A DNA stretch of 64,000 bases, from positions 49,968,085 through 50,032,084 of the forward strand of contig CM044957.1 in the NCBI GenBank assembly GCA_024516035.1, written 5' to 3'. How positions within the stretch are numbered: the stretch's first letter is position 1; each line of letters begins with the position of its first letter. Shown here piece by piece: positions 1-11,624 of the stretch. The DNA comes from Bactericera cockerelli (lineage: Eukaryota; Arthropoda; Insecta; Hemiptera; Triozidae). The notes beneath the pieces were generated by a model, which saw nothing but the letters and a program-made list of their open reading frames with translations, ran no database searches and was not told the origin of the DNA. A program made the translations under genes and the position numbers.

Positions 1-2470
1 TGTATTTATCATGCTCTACATAATGAAAGAGAAATGGACAAAGAAAAAGAACAATGTTAACATTAATCAAGGAACTGGTCATTTCAATAATTCTGATACC
101 ACTTCGGGACAGGTGCATTCTGCTATGGCATAAGTCTTCAGGCTTTCGGAAGCCTCAGAAACACACAGGTTTCTTGGGGTTCAAAAAATTGACTTACGGA
201 ATCCATCCGTTAGGTAGACGGTTAGAAACAGGTATCCTCATTGGCAAGCAAAGTAGTAGAACCAGCTAGAACTGTTGTCGGTAAACTCACAGAGAAGCAG
301 AAGAAAGCAAAACACACAGATATCATCCATCATTGTGTCCGTTCCGTCGATAACAATCGTTCAATAATGGAACTTGAATTCATTCTATCAACTCGAACTC
401 ACTTCTGAAATAGTCAAATGAAGAGAATGTTTCTTGCCTCAATGACATTCAATAGCAAATCCTCATGATATCGTTTTGAGTTTATTATTCTAGTGTTGTC
501 ACACGTGAATAGCTCGGCTCATCTTATTTGGCACACGTCCTAATGGTCTCAACACAAAGAGAGGTCGGACTGTCATTACTTGAGCAATCAACACTGCAAA
601 TAGATTGAGTAATACCAACTAACAAAAAGCTTCACTCGCCAAGAACAAAAGGAACACACGCCTACTTCTCGTCCATGCCACGCAGAAAATGAGCAAAGTT
701 ACAAAATGAAGTATTGGTTTTAAAATGCGGAGACCTGGAATAGAGGCAGGTAAGTACAGAGAATTTAGTCTCATTCCTACAAGACAAACAGGACAGTCGC
801 TACTTTTATTACTATTAACTGGTTGGAGTCTCATCAGAGAAGGCCCAATTATCACACCGACCTCTATTAGATCTATTGTGGTGACCTACTAATAAACTTA
901 ACCTTTATGTTTGAGCTTCAAGAAGTTATCAGACTTCAATAATCGCATTCTGGTCAGTGAGATTCTTCCTCTATGAAGAGTTTTGCCTGCTGGGACTCAT
1001 AAAACATCTTTATAGCCCGTTAACACGCAGTTGAGTGTGCATAAGAATTGCCAGCAGAAATTCCTGAAGACATCTTATGCATCAGCACCACTATGTCATA
1101 CTGATTGTTCTACATTGTTACATGGTTTCAAGTAGTCTACTTTACGTCGAATAGTGCTTTCCGCATTATAGATCAGTTCACTTTTGCAGGTTTTGAAACT
1201 CTTATCAAATAACTTCAATCTGCTGAGCAAGCGGTGCTTAAGACAAAAAAAATTGTAAGTGAGGGAGGTTCAAAGTCTCTTGACGTCCAACCTTGTAACT
1301 CTGAGCGTTTCGTTCAGGGTGCTTTCAGCAATAAGGAATTCACAATTCACTGATCCAAAAAGGTCTCAGACATTACTGGAACAATCTAGAAGCCTCTGGT
1401 ATGGATATTGTTACTGGTGATGACTGTTTCATTGGGGAATCTGTGTAGATGACGCTGTTGAAACTGTCCCAGAAAGAACACCTCCTCTTCTCGTATAGCA
1501 CTCTATTATTGTTTTACAGAAGACTTCAAGACTTTTACCAATAAATTCATAACGTTGACAAACTTCATCAAAAAAGGGTGGTGCGAAAGAGAATGCCAAA
1601 GGCATTATCACCACCTTTGGTCAGACTTTGTTTACCTATATAATTAATTAAACCCTTTCACTGTACCTGTATATAAAAATTGTAAATAAAGTTTGATCAA
1701 AATTGTTGAATAATAATAAGATTCTAAACCTATTGAACAAATCAAACCTTACAATAGTACATGGGCCACCATTAATTCTAGTCAAGGTGGTTCTTGCCAG
1801 GATGCGAATCGGTCACACAAGACTGCCCTCCTATTAGTCAATGTGGGGAGCCTGAGTGGATCACACATATTAATAATTGTCCTTGTTTCAATCATATATG
1901 AATATGAAGAGGGACGCTACTCTGCTCCTTCCACATAGGAAGATCCTGTGAGTACACCAAATATCAGGTTTCTTGGATATTTTATTTTATTTATTTATTT
2001 TTATAAATTAACGGGTTTCCCCATTTTTACATAATATGCTATCAATAAAGTACTTTAATATTTATCTTTAATTTGTTGCAAAGAGTGATAAAAAATGTCT
2101 ACGTCAGTCCTAGTAAAGAATGTGTTCCTTGTTACCATTAACCTATTCATTGGACAGTTTTGGCTAATGTTCGTAGTATAGGTATCTGGGGTAAAGAACT
2201 TTTGAATTCTAATGTTTCTACAGTTGATTCGAAAATTAATGTGTTGTAGGAGTTCAGGAAAATTTATTTGAAATTTGGTGCTAAAGCGTTCATTTTCGTG
2301 ATATATGAGTATTCACAGGCACACCTGACATTATCAACGACAAAATGAGCAATTATACAGAAAAATCGGTCCAGCAATTTTGGCTGTAAACTGGTCTACA
2401 TTAAATAAAACAACAACCAGCAGAAGCAGCCGCAGAAATGATCTGAAAATTACTATTATTTTTAAAAGGG

Positions 2471-2566
2471 ATTATAATGTAATTGGGTGTATGTCAAATT
2501 TCATTGTAATGGACAACTTACATCTGTTTTGTATTGCACTTAAAAATAAATAAATAAATTAAATTA
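2471..2566 (+). mobile_element. ~95-bp insertion private to the left duplicate
   Basis: This segment, ending in an A/T-rich tail of AAATAAATAAAT type, interrupts otherwise matching sequence (right copy 62960-62975 is continuous). The tail suggests a short 3'-end retrotransposon insertion; deletion from the right copy is the alternative. Confidence 0.5.
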
Positions 2567-3053
2567 AAAATTACCTATATTCGTGGTGCGTATGAGCATA
2601 GATGTTGACATGTACCAATATAATCTAATAAAAGATAGATAGATAGATTACCTATATTCAGTTTTACTCGATCGATTTTGATGATTTTTACAAAAGCGTA
2701 AAATCGGCATTCCGTACAATATCTCTACAATATCCGCTATCCTTAATATATTGTACTTTTGCTCTCTCATTCTTTGTAAATTATTTTCCGAATAAATGTA
2801 CCCTGTTGCTTAGTTATTAATATTTGTATGTGTCTTGCTAATGAAGAATTTCGTAATATATCCTACAACCACAACCCCATGTAGAGGAAGCCGGGAAGCC
2901 ATAGAAATCATCCAACTCATATTGAGTGCACAAAAAGCGAGTTATATTTCTCTGCTACAGTCAGCCTGTGATGTGTCTCTGCTTAGTCCCCCAGATTCCG
3001 AATTCGGACCCTAGGTATGGACATTAATACACATTTTTGTTTTGATAATAACT

Positions 3054-3254
3054 CTCTTTAGTGGAAGGTAACCACCAGGCGAGGTAAATGCTCAAATCAT
3101 TTTCTACCACCTAACCTTCAGAGTCTTATTATTATGTGGTCACAAACTCAAATTAATGAGTAAAAATGCATGCACTGGGTTTGATTCGAACCAACGGATC
3201 CCTACGCTACCTGGATTACCAGACTAGCGCGTTAAACACTTAACTACCAGTGCA
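3054..3254 (-). repeat. SINE family A (in left duplicate)
   Basis: Family A is tRNA-derived: head GTGCACTGGTAGTCAAGTGG, B box GGTTCGAATCC, body ending CTTCCACTAAAGAGT plus an ATT microsatellite tail. This copy is antisense and nearly full length. Confidence 0.85.
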
Positions 3255-3296
3255 CCATACATACAGCTCTGTGTATAACATGAGCACTTCTTGCTA

Positions 3297-3397
3297 CACT
3301 GTCAAGCCTGGATATCAGAGAACAATTTACACCTCAAATTTACCTTAGAGAACCTGAATAAAAAGAAAAAAAAACTCTGGTGCCTCAAGTTTTCTAT
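3297..3397 (+). mobile_element. pogo/Tc1-like terminal fragment
   Basis: The text CTGTCAAGCCTGGATATCAG followed by AGAGAAC blocks resembles the ends of insect pogo-type elements. Related pieces occur at 6633-6780, 26870-26930 and 63708-63799. Confidence 0.4.
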
Positions 3398-3701
3398 AAA
3401 AAAAAATATTAAAAAAAAAAACATTTTAAACATACATCCCAGCACCATCTTCGCAACCCAGTCCTCTTATTATCTTTCTAGTTCCTCTTATTCTCATACC
3501 TCATACTCATCAGGTACTTTACTTTCTATAGGATAGGAAAAGTGAAAAGTTCCATTTCATTGAAGCTTGTCCAGTTAACGGTTCAAGATGGTTGCCTAAC
3601 CAGAGAGTTAAAGAGCAACACTCAAGTACTGAACTTCCTAACCCAGGAGGAGGATGAGTCATGCTGGCAGTTACAGAAACATGATCCCGACACTTTCACC
3701 T

Positions 3702-3702
3702 G

Positions 3703-3766
<64 letters not shown>

Positions 3767-3827
3767 CTTTCTTTCTCTCTTTCTTTCTTTCTCTTTTTCT
3801 CTCTCTTTCTCTCTCTCTCTCTCTTTC
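3702..3827 (+). repeat. (CT)n microsatellite
   Basis: Pure CT from about 3702 to 3760, then interrupted CT/TTTC to 3827. ORFs translating to Ser-Leu runs across it are not genes. Confidence 0.97.
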
Positions 3828-3829
3828 AG

Positions 3830-4222
3830 CAAATCACTTCACGTAATAATTGCGCCTCCTCACTAGTCACCCGGGACACCCGGCAGCTGTGAGCTGCGAG
3901 AGTCTAAGGGTGGTATGCAGAGTCCTCACTGTAGGGATGTCTGGGTCATTTGTCCCTTCAGCTGATTTTGTTATGCAGAGACGTTAGTTTGAAGCGTCTG
4001 TGCGCATGCGCATTCAGATGTCTCTTGAAAGAAGAGATTTTTGAACGCTTCTAATTGTATGGTGTTTTGTATTATTATCAATAACCATGCGTCCCATGCG
4101 AGAAATGAGGAGGTAAAAAATAATTGTCAAGGTCGAAGTATTCTCTATACAAACTCGGGACCACCCTACAGTGAACCCTATGGGGACAAAAAAAAAGACG
4201 TCTCTGCATACCAGCCTAAATA
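3830..4222. other. Unassigned stretch
   Basis: No gene and no recognised repeat between the CT tract and the SINE at 4223. Confidence 0.4.
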
Positions 4223-4402
4223 GCCGACCTCCGTGGCTTAGTGGTTAAGAGCATTGGTTACTGTTACTGACCCGGAGGTTGCGGGTTCAAATCCCGGCCG
4301 GAGCGGAAATTTCTGACCGAAATTGTCCATTTCCGGAATGGCATGGATGTAAAGGTAAAGTGTCCTGAAGTAATGCGAAAGGGGCACAGTTACCTTTTCA
4401 AT
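4223..4402 (+). repeat. SINE family C
   Basis: tRNA-like head with GTGGCTTAGTGGTTAAGAGC and B box GGTTCAAATCC, then the family C body (GGAATGGCATGGATGTAAAG, TGCGAAAGGGGCACAG). Other copies: 32865-33046, 33076-33246, 38815-39000, 54709-54990. Confidence 0.8.
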
Positions 4403-4611
4403 TAAAAGAAAAGAAGAAGAAATAAAACACCAAGGAAGAACAGGAGAACCAGAGAGCAAGCCACGGGGGAGGGAAAGTAGTTTCTGGAGAAGAAGTGCGA
4501 CCAGCGCCGCGGAACTAGAAAGGTTGGTTCACAAGATGATCTAGAACTTGCACAGGAGACTCAAAGTTAGAAAGTGCAAGCGAGCGGTCATCACTTTCAC
4601 CCGAAGCCACA

Positions 4612-4645
4612 CGGGGGGGGGAGGGGGGGAGGGGGGGGGGAGGGG
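4612..4645 (+). repeat. G-run/(G)nA low-complexity tract
   Basis: Long guanine runs broken by single A residues, giving spurious ORFs on both strands. The plus strand could form a G-quadruplex. Confidence 0.8.
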
Positions 4646-4739
4646 AACACGCGATATCTCGAGGAGACAGAAAGAAAGAGTAGCAGCAAGGTTTCTGACC
4701 ACCTTAAAACTACACATGAACATAATGTAGACAGGGTGC

Positions 4740-4860
4740 ATTTAAATTACGTCGCCAAACTCTAGGGCTGATGTTATTATTTTTAAACTACACATGAACA
4801 TACTTTAAGACAGGGTGAATTCAAATTACGTCGCCAAACTTAGGACTGATGTTATTATTT
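4740..4860 (+). repeat. Local ~95-bp partial tandem duplication
   Basis: The phrase AATTACGTCGCCAAACT with neighbouring ACTACACATGAACATA and GATGTTATTATTTT appears twice, offset by about 65-75 bases. Confidence 0.7.
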
Positions 4861-4939
4861 TCGAACAAATTCGATCAAACTTTATTTGCAATTTTTATTT
4901 GGGTACAGTGAAAAGTTATTATTACGTAACAGTAAACAA

Positions 4940-5070
4940 AGTTTGATCGATAAGGTGCCGGACTTCTAATCTGGAGGTCGGTGATTGGATACCCAAGTTT
5001 GGCAAAAAAAAAAAATAGTACCGAAAGTTAGTTTGGTAACTGTGACTATCACAAATATGATAACTTTTTC
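4940..5070 (+). repeat. SINE family E, diverged
   Basis: Contains TTGATCGATAAGGTGCCGGA and a CTGGAGGTCGGTGATTGG block, then the AAATATGATAACTTTTT tail typical of family E. Confidence 0.65.
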
Positions 5071-5558
5071 CAAAACAGTTATACCTGGCTCAATGCAGAC
5101 TGGGTGAGGTTAAAGTGGAGAGCAGGTCTTTTAGTTTCCTGCCGATGGAGGGTAAAACTCCCGTTTCGAATAACCTCGGTGTCTTGTTTCTCAACATTTC
5201 TTCAACTCATTCAAGACGTGGTGGGTATGTATTTCTATACGCAGGAAACTTACAACCCGACGCATTAACCTCACCCAAGCCCAGGGTTGATTGAAACTGA
5301 CGGGTCACCCTGCAAGTCGTCACCTCACTGGACGTTGCTCGACTTCAGTGCTATCACCACATCTGGGGTGTAGATAGTCAACGTGCCCATTCGACGCTGG
5401 CTAACCTCGATGCTAAAGAGACGTTAGTTTTTATTCGAGCAAAAGTTTCTATCTCACCGTCGGTCGCGCCGCAAAGCAAACCACAAGTCGCGAAATGTCA
5501 GGACAGAAGTAATAGATGTAGAACAAATACAGGCCACCACTCTCCCACTGCCAGGACC

Positions 5559-5759
5559 AAGCAACCTCAGCCACGAGGAAGCGGTTGAACAATGCCGACC
5601 CCAAGTAGGTTTGGGAAACAGAACTAAGCAACCTCAGCCACAAGGAATAGGTTTAACAATGCCGACCCCAAGTAGGTTTAGGAAACAGAACCAAGCAACC
5701 TCAGCCAGGAGGAAGAGGTTGAAAAATGCCGACCCCAAGTAGGTTTGGGAAAAGGCCAA
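5559..5759 (+). repeat. 67-bp tandem repeat, three copies
   Basis: AAGCAACCTCAGCCA begins at 5559, 5626 and 5693, and each copy contains AATGCCGACCCCAAGTAGG. The copies differ at a few sites. Confidence 0.92.
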
Positions 5760-5877
5760 GTTAAACAAGAAGACCCTTCCACTGACGCAAAGGTGGCAGC
5801 ACCTATGGAACAAGGCAGCCAGTGATGAAAGAACAGAGCCACACACGTCTTCTCTTACAGACACAGACTCTTTTTTT

Positions 5878-6013
5878 ATCAACCTCAGTAGCTTGATCGA
5901 TAAGGCGGCGGACTTGTAACCTGGAGGTAGGTGGTTCAAGTCCCGGGGATTCAGCGTAGATTTAGTAAAAGTGAGTTTGAGTAGTCGTGATATCACGTAA
6001 GTGATTAACAAAA
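5878..6013 (+). repeat. SINE family E
   Basis: tRNA-like head TCAGTAGCTTGATCGATAAG, B box GGTTCAAGTCC, body AGCGTAGATTTAGTAAAA and GTGATATCAC, ending in an ATA microsatellite. Confidence 0.8.
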
Positions 6014-6125
6014 ATATAATAATAATAATATCGCCTTATTTATACTGCCCGATTAATATGTACTATTAAAGTCCCATTAAATGTCCATTAAAAAAGAGAC
6101 AGTGCGGCAGAGTGTACTAATAATA

Positions 6126-6316
6126 ATAATAATATCGCCTTATTTATACTGTCCGATTAGGATTATAAAGTCCCATTATTCCACCAGCAAGCCCAAGACG
6201 TATTATTATGTGATAAACATCCCAAATGGGAGGATAACTTGCCATGTCGCGGCTGGGTTTCGAACCCACGACCTCTGGAATCACAGAGTGCCGCCTTTAC
6301 CACTGAGCTGCCGGAA
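6126..6316 (-). repeat. SINE family D
   Basis: Antisense tRNA-like element with GGGTTTCGAACCCACGACC (B box region) and CCGCCTTTACCACTGAGCTG (A box region), and a GCCTTATTTATACTG end next to an AAT microsatellite. A tail-only duplicate precedes it at 6012-6080. Other copies: 33526-33727, 39017-39236. Confidence 0.8.
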
Positions 6317-6632
6317 AATACGATAACTTTAGTCATAGGATATGGGCGTCCAGATAATCCTTCCACCACCACTGGGAGATGGGTAATCTCTGGTCTTATC
6401 TCACGGACACGGAATTATATCGTCATTATTATCTATGCGGTGGCCAGGATGCCACACGAGAGAGTAGACTCAACCTTCACCCCCCCTCCCCCCTACCCGA
6501 GCAACAATAGGAGAGAAATAGAAAGTGCAGCATGCTGCATGCAGCATGCGACACCCACGCCGAGGCGCGCTACTCACTTTAGTCCAGGCAAAGTAGACAT
6601 GTGAATTTAGATGAATATTTAAATACAGTCCA

Positions 6633-6780
6633 ACATGGATATAGGAGAGAAACCTGGATATAAGAGAACTGCATTTAAGAGAAACTTGGATATAAGAGAA
6701 CTGTATTTAAGAGAAACTTGAATATAAGATAACTGTATTTAAGAGGAACCTGGATAATAAGAGAACGATTTTCAGGTCAA
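6633..6780 (+). repeat. pogo-like fragment with ~32-36-bp tandem repeat
   Basis: GGATATAAGAGAACTG-type units repeat three to four times, starting with ACAGTCCAACATGGATATAG and ending in TCAGGTCAAATTTAC. Confidence 0.6.
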
Positions 6781-6967
6781 ATTTACTTCTATGTATGATT
6801 ATATGAAAAAAATTCCCGTCCCTTGAGTTCGTTCTTTTATCCAGCCATGTTCGACCGTAAAACGTTAATTTGGTGCGGAATCTGACGGTTATAACAAAAA
6901 TATATCCAAAATACAACAAATGCGACACTTTTTTGGACCTGAATGAAATTGCAAAAAAAATTGACTT

Positions 6968-7085
6968 AGGCGGGGTCCAGTCATCCCTCGTGAGGAAAAA
7001 TGAGTAATTACTTGTATAAGGGGGTCCACTCATCCCTCGTGAGGAGAAATGAGTAACTACTTGTATGAGTAACGACCAGTGGCGG
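6968..7085 (+). repeat. ~55-bp tandem duplication at a dispersed repeat end
   Basis: GGGTCCA-TCATCCCTCGTGAGG followed by ATGAGTAA-TACTTGTAT occurs twice. The adjoining AGTGGCGGCATTAC recurs near 11240, 14805 and 18120, suggesting a dispersed family end. Confidence 0.6.
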
Positions 7086-7121
7086 CATTACCAGAATATA
7101 AAGAAAATGTTTCGAAAAGTA

Positions 7122-7268
7122 GGCTCTTATGGCCAGGTTGAGACTCGACTGCTGGGTGCCAGCTCATGTAGATTTAGCGTCACGTGATTGATTTCCACCA
7201 ATCACAGAGTTGCAAAGTGATCACGTGACGCTGGGTCCCAGCAGTGGAGTCTCGACCCGGCTTAGACA
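7122..7268. mobile_element. Small fold-back MITE
   Basis: GAGACTCGACTGCTGGG on the left is mirrored by CCCAGCAGTGGAGTCTCG on the right, and AGCGTCACGTGAT by ATCACGTGACGCT, around a short centre. No protein is encoded. Confidence 0.75.
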
Positions 7269-8711
7269 GGTGTTAGTTTTTTTATGTAGGTAAAACATTA
7301 TTGTAAATTGTGTAAAATGTTTATATGTATGTATAAATTTAATATCACAATATATATTTGAATTGAATTGAAAAATTTGAATTAGTAATGCTGCATTGCC
7401 AACAAAAATTGTGGAGAGGCCTTGTACTTCACCACATACAAATCATTCTTTATCTTTTTTATTAAGGATGACGCTTCTCACTTTTCTGTTTGTAGTGATA
7501 CGGAGGCGTTTCTTGTCAAGGGTTATCTGATCAGACTTCTGAACAAAAAACCTAAAATGTGACACAAAAGTGTCAAAATTGGCAGATATCTAGCCAAAAA
7601 AGCTCCAAGAGTCGGAATACTTTACAATCTCACAAGGGATGGAAAAAGCTTGCTGCTTTGTAGGAATTCTCGGGAAGCATCGTCGCTGTTTTTGTCACAA
7701 TCTGCCTGGACTAAAAATGTAGGATCTATTTATAAAAAACACTACACAAGTGTGAGAGAGTTACACGCAACCAGTTGGTCCTCTCAGTCCCCTATCTTAC
7801 TCTCTGCATGTGTTATCCTAGCCATCAATAGGTCATTCACAAGTCATTACTCAATGTCGTCCGCTCAGGCATTCATATTCTCTTAATTTTCATTATTTAT
7901 TATAATTTTAGGTACTTTATTTGTATTTTTTATAAATCAAAGAACATTTTATCAACAAAAACAAAATTATAAATCAAAGAATTTATTGGGTTCTGATTAA
8001 AATGTTGACAGAAGCAAAAAAAAGGAGAAAAAAAAGAACATTTTATCAAAAACAAAATAAAATAAACATGAAGAAATTCAACAAAAAGATATAAAAATGT
8101 TGATCAATTTTTAGGAATATATTAAAAAGTTAGTATTTAAAATTTAGGTGAGGTCCAAAGTTGTGCAAAGTTGAAGGTGTGTGACCTCACCTTTATGAAT
8201 CTGTCATTTTGTATGCAAATAAATAAAAAAAAATATTGAAAAATTATGATGTGCAATTTGTGCAAATATTGAATTAATTAATTACTAAATGTCTAATTTG
8301 TTTGTTTGTTTTTTTTTTTCTTCATACCTTCTATTGATATTTTTTTAGGTAATCTTTTGAACAACATCTAATTTGTTCACTAGAGTAAATTGAAAATGTG
8401 ATGCTATATATTGCTGTTTTGTATATTATGTAAATGTCATTAAGATTCGGAACTTCAAATAGTGTGTATAGTTCCAAATAGTTCTCCGGGTGATTCATAA
8501 TTAGAACCATTTGGTATTGGACCATGCCAAGACCATTGGTATTGGTAAAGGTAGGGCTATCGGCTACGAAAGCTCTTTGTCACTGCGACCTTAGATAGAT
8601 CTTTTGTGACATGCCCACGTATGTAATTCTAAAAGAGATCTAAGCTTTTAATATAGCTTAAGATGCCAAGACCATTTGTTAAATAAAATAAATATTTTTT
8701 ATTTATTTTAA
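7269..8711. other. Unassigned AT-rich stretch
   Basis: About 1.4 kb with no recognised gene. ORFs at 7650-7886 (+) and 8331-8525 (-) show no protein-like pattern. A short tail of the TTTTAT-rich type is present near 7900-8300. Confidence 0.4.
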
Positions 8712-8850
8712 ATTGCCAAACTCTGTGGCTTAGCGGTTGTGACTACTGCCCGTAGTCCAGAAATCCTGAGTTCGACTCCCCAGTTGGAGCAGACTTTTCA
8801 CACAGAAAATTTTGTTCCCCTCCGGCCCTAACCAGGCTGGGTGAGGTCTA
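8712..8850 (+). repeat. SINE family F
   Basis: Head CTCTGTGGCTTAGCGGTTGT with B box GAGTTCGACTCC, then the family F body (GCAGACTTTTCACACAG, CAGGCTGGGTGAGG). Fuller copies: 23518-23768 and 40218-40480. Confidence 0.75.
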
Positions 8851-9201
8851 ATTTGTTGGGATATTAATTAATACATACTATTACAGAAGAAGAAAATGGT
8901 ATATGGTGCATGCAAAAACTTACCTCAAGTGCAGGTATCAGTGAGAGGTATACATATAATGATTGGAGAAAATTTAGTAACTCACCTGAAATCAAAAGAA
9001 AATAAATAAGAGAGTGAGCACATGTGTTTAGGAAAGAAAGGACACAGAAGTTAAACGGTTAGTGTACAAACTCCCCCCTTCAATTCGGAGGCTAGGTGCC
9101 ACTCGTTCATATTATTATTTTTAAAGACTTTATTAGATAAGTAGACATATGTACAATAACAATAATTATTATAACAATGAAAAAAATGGAAACAATATAT
9201 A

Positions 9202-10183
9202 TGTTGCAGGCCAAACTGTTTTTCAGGATAAACTAGTATATCCTAGGACAAACTAGTTTATCCTAAGGGCGTTCGGATAGACTAGTTTATCCTAGGCCAA
9301 ACTAGTTTATCCTAACGCACTTAGGATAACTAGATTTTCCGGATTGAAATGCTTATATTTCAGTCCAAACTAGTTTGTCCTAGGACAAACTAGTTTATCC
9401 TAGGCACAACTGATTTTCAAATAACAAAAGAAAATGATAACAATAAAGTTAAATGCACAAGATAAGTAAATGTTGTTTTATTTATCCTGGGTAAAACTGA
9501 ATAAAAGCATGAATTAAAATACAGTTAAGTGCACGTAGAAGTAGTCTATTTGATTGTTAATGATCAAGTAACTGACGTACATCATGACACTGAGAACCTT
9601 GCATCCGAGCGTATTGAAAACGCCCGCAAAAGAGCTCAAGAGAATTTGGAGAAACAAACTAAAAGGATGAAGTCGTCCTCTGATAAAGTTACACTAACCA
9701 GCCACAGTAGGAACTAATGTTCTGTGGCTGTACTCGAAGGTATACAAACTCTGCAGAACACCATGTTTCGTGCCTATTTTGTAAAGCCCATCAGTTACTT
9801 AAAGAACAATACCAATGATGTTTCTGAGCTCTCCTCTTCCTTTATCTACTTCTGGTACAGACACAGTATTTTAATTTAACTGTATTTTAATTCATTCTTT
9901 TATTCAGTTTTGCCCAGGATAAATAAAACAACATTTACTTATCTTGTGCATTTAACTTTATTGTTATCATTTTCTTTTGTTATTTGAAAATCAGTTGTGC
10001 CTAGGATAAACTAGTTTGTCCTAGGACAAACTAGTTTGGACTGAAATATAAGCATTTCAATCGGGAAAATCTAGTTTATCCTAAGTGCTTTAGGATAAAC
10101 TAGTTTATCCGAACGCCCTTAGGATAAACTAGTTTGTCCTAGGATATACTAGTTTATCCTGAAAAACAGTTTGGCCTGCAACA
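9202..10183. mobile_element. 982-bp DNA transposon with ~310-330-bp terminal inverted repeats
   Basis: The termini are TGTTGCAGG...CCTGCAACA flanked by TATA on both sides (4-bp target duplication, within AT-rich sequence). The left arm spans 9202-9528 and the right 9876-10183; the left carries about 20 extra bases. Each arm holds several copies of AAACTAGTTTATCCTA, itself nearly palindromic. The interior encodes a fragment resembling the C-terminal part of KRBA2/SCAND3-like integrases (Ginger-type transposases). This fits an internally deleted derivative of such an element. Confidence 0.85.
9529..9830 (+). pseudogene. KRBA2/Ginger-like integrase fragment
   Basis: Frame one (9529-9717) reads HVEVVYLIVNDQVTDVHHD, then ERIENARKRAQENLEKQ and TKRMKSSSDK. 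The block ERIxNxRKRAQENLEKQAxRMK is characteristic of KRAB-A-domain-2/SCAN-3-like integrases. After a stop, another frame continues CGCTRRYTNSAEHHVSC and LFCKAHQL, recalling their terminal Cys-rich CxC motif. The catalytic DDE region is absent. Confidence 0.6.
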
Positions 10184-10339
10184 TATATATAATAAAAAGG
10201 AAAAAGAAAAGAAAAATATATAAAAACATATGTCCTAACTTAAGGGCTGGGTTATTGCCTATGGCAACCTCTTCCACCCTACCCTTATGTATTATAATCA
10301 AACACCTCGGCCGAGGTGTGAAGAACGCCTATACAAAGA

Positions 10340-11160
10340 AAGAGACAGCCCGGCAGAGTGTAAGGTTACGGAAAACATAGTTCCCATGCATTTCATGTAC
10401 TTTCAGCCAGCGAAAAGTGCAACATGAATTTCAAAAATTGCAATTTTTATTGCAGAAATGGGCTCTACGTTGAAAAATAAGTTGATTTGACTCTTTGTTT
10501 GACTTCCTAGGCCACCGGGAACCCTATTTTCGAGACCCCCCAACAATCGTGAAAGACATGAAAAGATTCATAATTTTTTTTTTCTGTTTTTTTTTCTTCA
10601 TACGGATCCTTTGAGACCCGACTTCGTGTCTTTAACTTGGCACTGAAGATTAAGTGAGGTGTCTAAAGTGATCAAAATATAATGGAGATGAGCCTGGACC
10701 AAAAAAAAATTCTAAATTATAAGCGGGCGGCCCATTTGGGCGGCCTCGGGTTTTGGGAGCCCAAATCGGGAATTGAAGGATAATACTAATCTTAAGTGGT
10801 ATCAAATGAAAGATCTTGTAGAGCAGATACCAAATTTATTGATATTATTCCTTCATCCGGTCCACTGGGTGGCACCTGGTGGCCTTTTCATTTTCTTTGG
10901 CGGGTAGGTACCTTCGAATCCTTAATAAGTGGTCAGATCTTGGCCAGTATGTATTTTTCGAGATGACCTCGCTCTCTCACTGCAAAATTTTAATGTTTAA
11001 TTTAGTTCATTTTCCGTCCGTTTCCTTAGAAGATAACTTCGTCTATTAGTAGCATGCTCGACCTGCCACCCATTCAGCATGGGTTCGAATCCTGGCGGGG
11101 ATGAAATTTTTTAGCTCTATATTTTCAATTTGGGCTTAACGTTGTTTTGTTTTTCCGATC
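10340..11160. other. Unassigned sequence with a tRNA-like SINE head
   Basis: 10380-10990 resembles no protein and may be the body of an unclassified dispersed repeat. At 11040-11105 a tRNA-like head with B box GGGTTCGAATCC is visible. Confidence 0.45.
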
Positions 11161-11344
11161 TTTATATTTGATCTTCATGACGACCCCATTACCCCCGCGA
11201 GGAAAATTTTAGTAGTTGTAAAATTGGGCAATGATCTGTGGCGGCATTACAAGATTGATTTTGGACAATCATGGTTGGATGGAGATAAAATATGATGAAT
11301 TAGCTCTCATAATATCGATGCTACTCACTAAAAATTGTGACAAA

Positions 11345-11470
11345 GTAGTGACTTTGGCCAAGTGGGTAGCATACTAGGCTTGCACGCATGATGACTTGGG
11401 TTCGATCTCCTTCAGGGAAGTTTTTTTTCTCTGTCCATTATGTCCGGGGTACACTCATACCTCGTGAGGT
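11345..11470 (+). repeat. tRNA-like SINE (unclassified)
   Basis: GTGACTTTGGCCAAGTGGGT (A box-like) and GGGTTCGATCTCC (B box) are spaced as in a tRNA head. The following CTCATACCTCGTGAGG matches the motif of the 6968-7085 repeat. Confidence 0.55.
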
Positions 11471-11624
11471 ATTGATCAGGGACGTCACCACCGAGTTCTC
11501 TCCCGCTCATGGTTTTATCAACACCAAATTGTCTCCCGTCGCGTCGCTTGCATTTTTACCTGATTTTATACCTACATAGTTTAGACCTAGCATAAAAATT
11601 ATAATCGAAACACCTAGGAATCAT

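Larger units (their letters stand above)
1..3397 (+). repeat. Left copy of a ~3.3-kb direct duplication
   Basis: Nearly every line of 1-3397 is found again at 60473-63799 in the same orientation, with scattered substitutions and short indels. The match may extend left of the window. It includes a shared SINE-A copy (3054-3254) at the corresponding place, so duplication followed that insertion. A degraded coding relic lies inside; compared with the right copy it has an extra TAG at about 1447. The left copy also contains about 95 bp (near 2471-2566) absent on the right. Confidence 0.92.
9115..10290 (-). repeat. Dispersed repeat family G interrupted by a transposon
   Basis: Family G (other copies 14440-14595, 25065-25275, 45262-45440, 53853-54010) carries AAAGGGCGGGGTTATTGCC, a TGGAAACAATGT-type segment and a Pol II-like AATAAAGT end. 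Here it is split at a TATA by the palindromic element 9202-10183; both halves match intact copies. Confidence 0.7.

Noticed and set aside
3542..3892. ORFs of 116 and 70 codons across the CT tract
   Set aside because: They are Ser/Leu translations of a microsatellite with no other support.
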